Source: CAYRUP01 sp964427485 (GTDB lineage Bacteria > Pseudomonadota > Gammaproteobacteria > DSM-16500). From it: 9,919 nucleotides of DNA. Shown piece after piece: positions 6,435 through 9,919 of this stretch (positions are counted from its first letter, which is position 1; each line of letters starts with the position of its first letter). The position numbers and the translations under genes were made by a program. The notes beneath the pieces are model-generated. The model was not told the origin of the DNA. It searched no databases and saw nothing but the letters and a program-made list of their open reading frames with translations. The stretch lies in the NCBI GenBank assembly GCA_964427485.1, contig CAYRUP010000071.1:1-9919 (forward strand). Reading direction: 5' to 3'.

Positions 6435-6698
6435 TTATTGCGATTGTAATAAATTATCTAGTTTACCGGCTTTTTCTAGCGCTGACAGATCATCAAAACC
6501 ACCAATCAGCTGATCATTAATAAAAATTTGTGGGACGGTGCGCCGCCCATTGCTTAAACGTTCCATATCGGTCCGTGCTGTTTCATCGAGGTCAATTCGA
6601 ACTTCTTGATAAGTCGCTTGTTTTTTATCAAGTAATTGTTTCGCCCAATCGCAGTATGAACAATTGGCTTTGGTATAGATAATAATTTTTGCTGGCAT
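6435..6698 (-). CDS. grxC: Glutaredoxin 3
   Basis: This is a small glutathione-dependent thiol-disulfide oxidoreductase that acts in the cytoplasm. The 87 residues form a single thioredoxin-like domain. The dithiol active site is C13-S-Y-C16, a variant of the usual CPYC in which the proline is replaced by serine. TVPQIFIN (54-61) supplies the cis-proline, and GGFDD (66-70) is the glutathione-binding loop. The start has AAAAGGG just upstream, inside the end of the rhodanese gene, and only two bases separate the two genes. Grx3 with a rhodanese and SecB is a frequent gene order, which suggests shared expression rather than a shared pathway. Confidence 0.95.
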   Translation of the reverse strand: MPAKIIIYTKANCSYCDWAKQLLDKKQATYQEVRIDLDETARTDMERLSNGRRTVPQIFINDQLIGGFDDLSALEKAGKLDNLLQSQ

Positions 6699-6700
6699 AA

Positions 6701-7132
6701 TTATCCCTTTACTAACGGTAATTCAGCATCGCGCCAAGCACGAATACCTCCTGCAAGTATTTGGGTCTGAAGAAATCCTTGCTGTGTCAATAAGCCGGCA
6801 GCTTTTGCTGCATCTATTCCAGTTCCACATACTACCACAATAGGTTGCATTTTGAATTTTTCAATTTTTTTGATTTTGTTGTTTAATTCACTTAATGGCA
6901 GCGAAATGGCATTCACAATATGACCCGATAAAAAAGCATCCTGTGTGCGCACGTCAACCACCACCGCATTATTGTGGTTAATTAACTGTGTCGTTTGTGC
7001 CGGGGTTAATTTGTTAGCGCCGCGTTTTAATTTTATAAATTCAAGCACAAATAATAGAATCAAAACAAAGGCAAATAAGGCAACGAGTGCCAAATGATGT
7101 TGCATAAAAAATACGATATCTTGCATCGCCAT
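6701..7132 (-). CDS. Membrane-anchored rhodanese-like sulfurtransferase (YibN type)
   Basis: This is a single rhodanese domain tethered to the inner membrane, predicted to carry sulfane sulfur on a cysteine. The substrate is unknown. I prefer ATG 7132 (143 residues), or ATG 7126 (141 residues, beginning MQDIVFF like the Escherichia coli yibN product). AAAAGGG lies just upstream of both. The longer frame from ATG 7168 starts inside the likely promoter. Counting from 7126, a membrane segment covers about 11-30. VVVDVRTQDAF (about 55-65) begins the domain. The catalytic cysteine is C100 in VVVCGTG, and GGIRAW (126-131) is the usual C-terminal motif. It is the first gene of the operon with grxC, secB and gpsA. 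Confidence 0.9.
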   Translation of the reverse strand: MAMQDIVFFMQHHLALVALFAFVLILLFVLEFIKLKRGANKLTPAQTTQLINHNNAVVVDVRTQDAFLSGHIVNAISLPLSELNNKIKKIEKFKMQPIVVVCGTGIDAAKAAGLLTQQGFLQTQILAGGIRAWRDAELPLVKG

Positions 7133-7153
7133 ATACCCTTTTCGAAGGGGTAG

Positions 7154-7184
7154 AGTATACACGGACATAAGCCTATGTCGTCAA
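7154..7184 (-). promoter_or_regulatory. Putative promoter of the rhodanese-grxC-secB-gpsA operon
   Basis: On the minus strand, TTGACG (plus-strand 7179-7184) is followed by TGTATA after 17 bases, or by TATACT (7154-7159) after 19. Between them lies an inverted repeat, GACATA/TATGTC (7164-7169 and 7174-7179), that could bind a regulator. If the promoter is real, the upstream ATG at 7168 cannot be a start codon, which supports the shorter rhodanese. Confidence 0.4.
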
Positions 7185-7256
7185 ATGTTTTGCCATATTG
7201 TAGCTATTTAATAAATCCATTAAAGTGGATGAACGTGGTAATTGGGTAGAGCAAAA

Positions 7257-7757
7257 ATGCAGCAGGAAGCGCAGTCGCAAACCATACGTTTTACAGTTTC
7301 ACTGATCCGCTGTGTGGGGCTCACTGTCCTTGCACTTATCGTTTGGCATGTGACACTTTATGATCTTGCCATTTATCAAGAAGAAAGTAATTCGCTGTTA
7401 GTATCCTTAATCAATAAGAAAAAAACGGAAATCGCCGTATTTGAACAACGGCAACAAAATCTTAATCAATTTGAATCACGTCTTAAATTTATTGCGAGTT
7501 TATCTCAACAAAATAATCATGTGGGTCAGTTATTAGATGAATTGCAAAAGGTGACACCGCTTGCTGTCACGCTGACTCAGCTAATACGGCAGGGCAATGC
7601 ACTCATTCTTGATGGTAATGTGCGCTCGGATTTGGATTTGATCCAGTTGATGGAGAATATAAATAAATCCTCTCTTTTTCTGGATCCTGCGGTTCTTGCC
7701 ATGACGAAGCGTGATGAAATTCGTTATTTCCAATTAAAAATGTGGATAAAGACATGA
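7257..7757 (+). CDS. pilN: PilN-like type IV pilus inner-membrane assembly protein
   Basis: PilN forms the inner-membrane alignment complex of type IV pili with PilM, PilO and PilP. ATG 7257 gives 166 residues. A TTG at 7242 would add five more. A short cytoplasmic segment precedes a membrane helix at about 17-35 and then a coiled-coil region (about 42-80). The C-terminal periplasmic domain has the PilN pattern: LLDELQKVTPLAVTLTQL, then GNALILDGNVRSDLDLIQLMENI and a SSLFLDPAVL segment. The N-terminal INLLPWR motif that binds PilM is absent. With no pilM nearby, this suggests divergence. Its stop overlaps the start of pilO by an ATGA. The call rests on domain pattern and gene pairing. It could also be a GspL/GspM-like relative from a type II system. 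Confidence 0.75.
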   Translation: MQQEAQSQTIRFTVSLIRCVGLTVLALIVWHVTLYDLAIYQEESNSLLVSLINKKKTEIAVFEQRQQNLNQFESRLKFIASLSQQNNHVGQLLDELQKVTPLAVTLTQLIRQGNALILDGNVRSDLDLIQLMENINKSSLFLDPAVLAMTKRDEIRYFQLKMWIKT

Positions 7758-8341
7758 TGCCCTATTTGGATAAAATGTTTAGCGGATCCTTATTTCATTA
7801 TTTTTTTATGGGTCTTATTTGTGTTGCTCTGGCGGTATTTGTTTATGTGCATGACATTGCGGAATTGCGCCAACAATATGTGAGCGGTAAAGAAACCCAG
7901 CAGAGATTAGCAATGCAATCAAAAGCACTTAATTATCGCCAGATGTTATTGGAAGAGGAAGTTGCGCAATTTAATGAAGTGAAAGTTGTATTAAAAGAAT
8001 GGCAGAATAAATTTATAAAATATCGTGATTTAAATAAGTTAGTAAAAGAAATTAGGACAATGGGTAGAATGAATAAGCTGAATTTTTCCTTGTTTAAGCC
8101 AGGTCAAGGTGTTCAGGAAAATGATTATATCAAGCAACCTTTTTACGTCGTGGTGACAGGTAATTATGTACAGACAGCCCAGTTTATTAAACAAATCGCA
8201 AAATTGCCGTGGATTGTGATTATCGGTAACTTCACTGTTTCTAGAGTATTGCAAACGAATACAATTCAACCGTTGTCTACGGAGATTGAATTGGATGTTT
8301 ATTATATGGGGAAAGAGGTTAATGAAGTTAAATTGTCTTGA
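7754..8341 (+). CDS. pilO: PilO-like type IV pilus inner-membrane assembly protein
   Basis: PilO pairs with PilN through matching periplasmic ferredoxin-like domains. I start it at ATG 7754, which overlaps the pilN TGA as ATGA and is preceded by GGATAAAG. This gives 195 residues. A GTG at 7742 would add four. A membrane helix covers about 14-34. A long charged coiled coil follows (about 38-100). The C-terminal domain contains KQPFYVVVTGNYVQTAQFIKQIAKLPWIVIIGNF, the typical PilO region where the domain controls spacing in the complex. No pilP or pilQ follows. Instead there is 170 bp of non-coding DNA and an unrelated gene. The function may be a reduced pilus or competence system whose other parts are elsewhere, or a relic. 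Confidence 0.78.
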   Translation: MMPYLDKMFSGSLFHYFFMGLICVALAVFVYVHDIAELRQQYVSGKETQQRLAMQSKALNYRQMLLEEEVAQFNEVKVVLKEWQNKFIKYRDLNKLVKEIRTMGRMNKLNFSLFKPGQGVQENDYIKQPFYVVVTGNYVQTAQFIKQIAKLPWIVIIGNFTVSRVLQTNTIQPLSTEIELDVYYMGKEVNEVKLS

Positions 8342-8446
8342 GTTAATACCCCCCTCGTTAAATCCACCCGATGCAATGTTTAACACGTACGGGAGCTGGG
8401 AATTTGTCAACAAAACATGACAATTTTGATTAAATTGAGCAAAAGT

Positions 8447-8493
8447 TTAGCGCTAAGCTATTATTTTGAGTTATAATATGTCTAATTTATAAT
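8447..8493 (+). promoter_or_regulatory. Putative promoter of the 8512-9711 gene, with palindrome
   Basis: TTGAGT (8466-8471) and a perfect TATAAT (8488-8493) are 16 bases apart. Transcription would start near 8500, leaving a leader of about 12 bases with no Shine-Dalgarno sequence. A second perfect TATAAT lies at 8472-8477 without a clear -35. The palindrome TTAGCGCTAA (8447-8456) lies just upstream and may be an operator. The rest of the gap 8342-8511 has only small inverted repeats: GTTAAA/TTTAAC (8357-8362 and 8379-8384) and TTGTCA/TGACAA (8404-8409 and 8418-8423). I see no strong terminator for pilNO. Confidence 0.5.
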
Positions 8494-8511
8494 CAATTCA
8501 GAATATTACAA

Positions 8512-9711
8512 ATGCAACGAAAGGATAATTCTTATAAAACAATATCTTCTCTATTTAATGCTGGTCTTACTGCTGGTCTAAATACAGCCCATTTTCTATG
8601 GAAATACAAAAAAACCTGGGCTGTATTGTTGTTAGTTACCCCATATGCACAGGCAAGCGCTGTTAGAGAAAATGAAGAAAATTCTCAAGATATTTGCGAA
8701 CCAAATTTTAATAATGATCTAGATAATAATCGGTGGGATGATGCAACAAATAACATTTTTTATCCGAGAGAAGTTGAAAATAATACTACTAATAAATTAA
8801 GAACTTGGAATGATTTTAGAGATCATCGGCTTTTTACTGGATTTGCTAGCTCTAACGGGTTTTATTTCACAGCTGTTCAGGATAATGCGGAACCCGAAGA
8901 GGAATTTACTAACCGCTGGTTCCTTGTATTACGGAATGGTCTTTATGCTGCTCAGGTTGATCAATCAATGGCAGTTATCTATCGTTTATTATTAGGTCAT
9001 GCACCCGACGTTCAAATTATTAAAGATGTAAGAAACAAAAATGATATCAGTATTCTTGCAATGCAACGTCATTATGCAAACAGGAATAATGAGCCTAAAT
9101 ATTATGTTGCCAGTCGTGGTATTAAAAATTTTATTACTTGGGCGCAATATAGTGCAGAAAGGTACGGAAATTTAAAAATAATAGGATTAGGAGAATTATT
9201 AGCTATCGCTGAATTTTTTGGAGAAAGCGATTTGCACGGAGGGAATTTTGGATTTAAGGTCACAAAGGATTCTTTAATCGCATATAAAATTGATAATTCT
9301 AAAGCACTAAGTTTTAAATGTTTAGACGCTTCGCTTGATCAGAATAGTATTAATCAACTACCTGCTTGCATGGATGTACCTTCAAATTTTGCAAAATTTA
9401 TTGAAAAAAATGGAATCTTAAATGAAAAGCATAAAATGCTTAAAAAAATAGCTAATACTGATTTCTATATTATAGAAGAAATTCTCCGCCGTTATATTAC
9501 AAGTGATATTATTGAATCTACGATGTGGGATATTAAATTTGCTGAGAGCATAGGCATAATAGAACAAAAAGATATTGCGCGAATAAAACATCAAGTTTTA
9601 AATATGAATCGCAAAGCATATGATATCGATGCAATCATTCATCAAATTAAACATCGTCACCAAATACTTCAAACCATATTTGAAAAACCAAATATCAGAA
9701 TGAAAATGTAA
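8512..9711 (+). CDS. Candidate kinase-like Dot/Icm effector (HipA/PI3-4-kinase-like motifs)
   Basis: I cannot name the family. The 399-residue protein begins with 32 polar residues, then KKTWAVLLLVTPYAQASA (33-50), which reads as a late signal peptide or membrane helix. An Asn/Asp-rich linker follows (about 55-95). The central region holds RWFLVLRNGLYAAQVDQ (135-151), YYVASRGIKNF (197-207) and GLGELLAIAEFFGESDLHGGNFGF (225-248). KIDNSKAL follows at 259-266. D240, H242 and N245, then D261, have the spacing of the catalytic DxHxxN and metal-binding Asp of HipA-like and PI3/4-kinase-like enzymes. The N-lobe lysine cannot be assigned by eye. The C-terminal 100 residues are helical and basic. The gene is AT-rich compared with its neighbours, stands alone and has its own promoter. 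Similar folds occur among Legionella effectors, so a Dot/Icm substrate is my inference. No HipB-like partner is present. Confidence 0.55.
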   Translation: MQRKDNSYKTISSLFNAGLTAGLNTAHFLWKYKKTWAVLLLVTPYAQASAVRENEENSQDICEPNFNNDLDNNRWDDATNNIFYPREVENNTTNKLRTWNDFRDHRLFTGFASSNGFYFTAVQDNAEPEEEFTNRWFLVLRNGLYAAQVDQSMAVIYRLLLGHAPDVQIIKDVRNKNDISILAMQRHYANRNNEPKYYVASRGIKNFITWAQYSAERYGNLKIIGLGELLAIAEFFGESDLHGGNFGFKVTKDSLIAYKIDNSKALSFKCLDASLDQNSINQLPACMDVPSNFAKFIEKNGILNEKHKMLKKIANTDFYIIEEILRRYITSDIIESTMWDIKFAESIGIIEQKDIARIKHQVLNMNRKAYDIDAIIHQIKHRHQILQTIFEKPNIRMKM

Positions 9712-9768
9712 AACATAAAACGTTACTTATTCACGTTACGAAAATAGCTAGCCCATAAAGGCGCTGGA

Positions 9769-9793
9769 TCCTGTGCTAGAAGCATGCACAGGA
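9769..9793. repeat. Palindromic intergenic repeat or weak terminator
   Basis: TCCTGTGC (9769-9776) and GCACAGGA (9786-9793) form a perfect 8-bp stem with a nine-base loop. The flanks (GGCGCTGGA before, CGGCG after) resemble those of interspersed palindromic repeats in many proteobacteria, where the stem often reads TTCCCGC/GCGGGAA. It lies 57 bases after the kinase-like gene. With no U run it is at best a weak terminator. Confidence 0.5.
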
Positions 9794-9825
9794 CGGCGTG
9801 GACGCTAGAATTACGGGTCATGCCT

Positions 9826-9875
9826 GACTTGTTGATTTGTTTTGTCATTAAAATATCGCAAAATGTCAACAAGTC
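9826..9875. repeat. Ten-base perfect inverted repeat in the downstream intergenic region
   Basis: GACTTGTTGA (9826-9835) and TCAACAAGTC (9866-9875) are perfect reverse complements 30 bases apart. GTCATGCCTGAC just before is a further small inverted repeat (GTCA/TGAC). Together with 9769-9793 these fill most of the non-coding 9712-9919, where I see no gene. They could be ends of a small non-autonomous element or an operator for a gene beyond the window. Confidence 0.4.
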
Positions 9876-9919
9876 ATATATGGACACTGCCGGATTGCAA
9901 GTAGATAAATATAATTTCT

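Noticed and set aside
8039..8413. Minus-strand ORF of 124 residues opposite pilO
   Set aside because: It is a shadow of the pilO coding frame, with no start signal and no domain.
8512..9711. HipA toxin of a HipBA toxin-antitoxin system
   Set aside because: No helix-turn-helix HipB gene is adjacent, and outside the catalytic motifs the sequence does not follow HipA.
1..9919. tRNA, rRNA or CRISPR array
   Set aside because: No cloverleaf-like sequence, rRNA segment or regularly spaced repeat set was seen on reading the intergenic regions.

Overview
The window comes from a gammaproteobacterium with a Dot/Icm type IVB secretion system, most likely a member of the Legionellales close to Coxiella or Rickettsiella. 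The evidence is a recognisable dotB-dotC-dotD gene set (minus strand) beside a divergent icmT-icmS pair (plus strand). Each of these proteins has the length and motifs of its family. The dotDCB/icmTS grouping, as I recall it, resembles Coxiella more than Legionella pneumophila, where these genes lie in two separate loci. This suggests an intracellular lifestyle in protozoan or arthropod hosts. No rRNA, tRNA, CRISPR array or intact transposase is visible.

Layout. Positions 1-1637 are accessory DNA. An 82-bp near-perfect copy of an internal part of the dotB 3' end opens the window. It is followed by an unrecognised, probably frameshifted minus-strand gene and a vapBC toxin-antitoxin module with an obvious palindromic operator. 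The module ends 9 bp from the stop codon of the intact dotB. The copy at 1-82 is joined abruptly to unrelated DNA, which implies a duplication or integration event that used the dotB 3' end. Positions 1638-4780 hold the Dot/Icm block: dotB (ATPase), dotC and dotD (lipoproteins of the outer-membrane core), a 124-bp divergent promoter region, then icmT and icmS. A double palindrome of about 100 bp separates icmS from the converging gpsA.

Positions 4910-7132 are a housekeeping operon on the minus strand: gpsA, secB, grxC and a membrane-anchored rhodanese (yibN type). They are tightly packed and were probably transcribed from a promoter near 7154-7184. Divergent from it is a pair of overlapping genes for the type IV pilus inner-membrane proteins PilN and PilO. 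Neither pilM nor pilP/pilQ is adjacent.

Positions 8342-9919 are AT-rich. They carry one gene with its own promoter, coding for a 399-residue protein. It has an unusual N-terminal hydrophobic segment and a DLHGGN...KID motif pair like the catalytic and metal-binding loops of the HipA/PI3-4-kinase-like fold. I regard it as a candidate Dot/Icm effector kinase. It is followed by two palindromic intergenic repeats. The most interesting points are this candidate kinase, the dotB-fragment duplication around vapBC, and the orphan pilNO pair.
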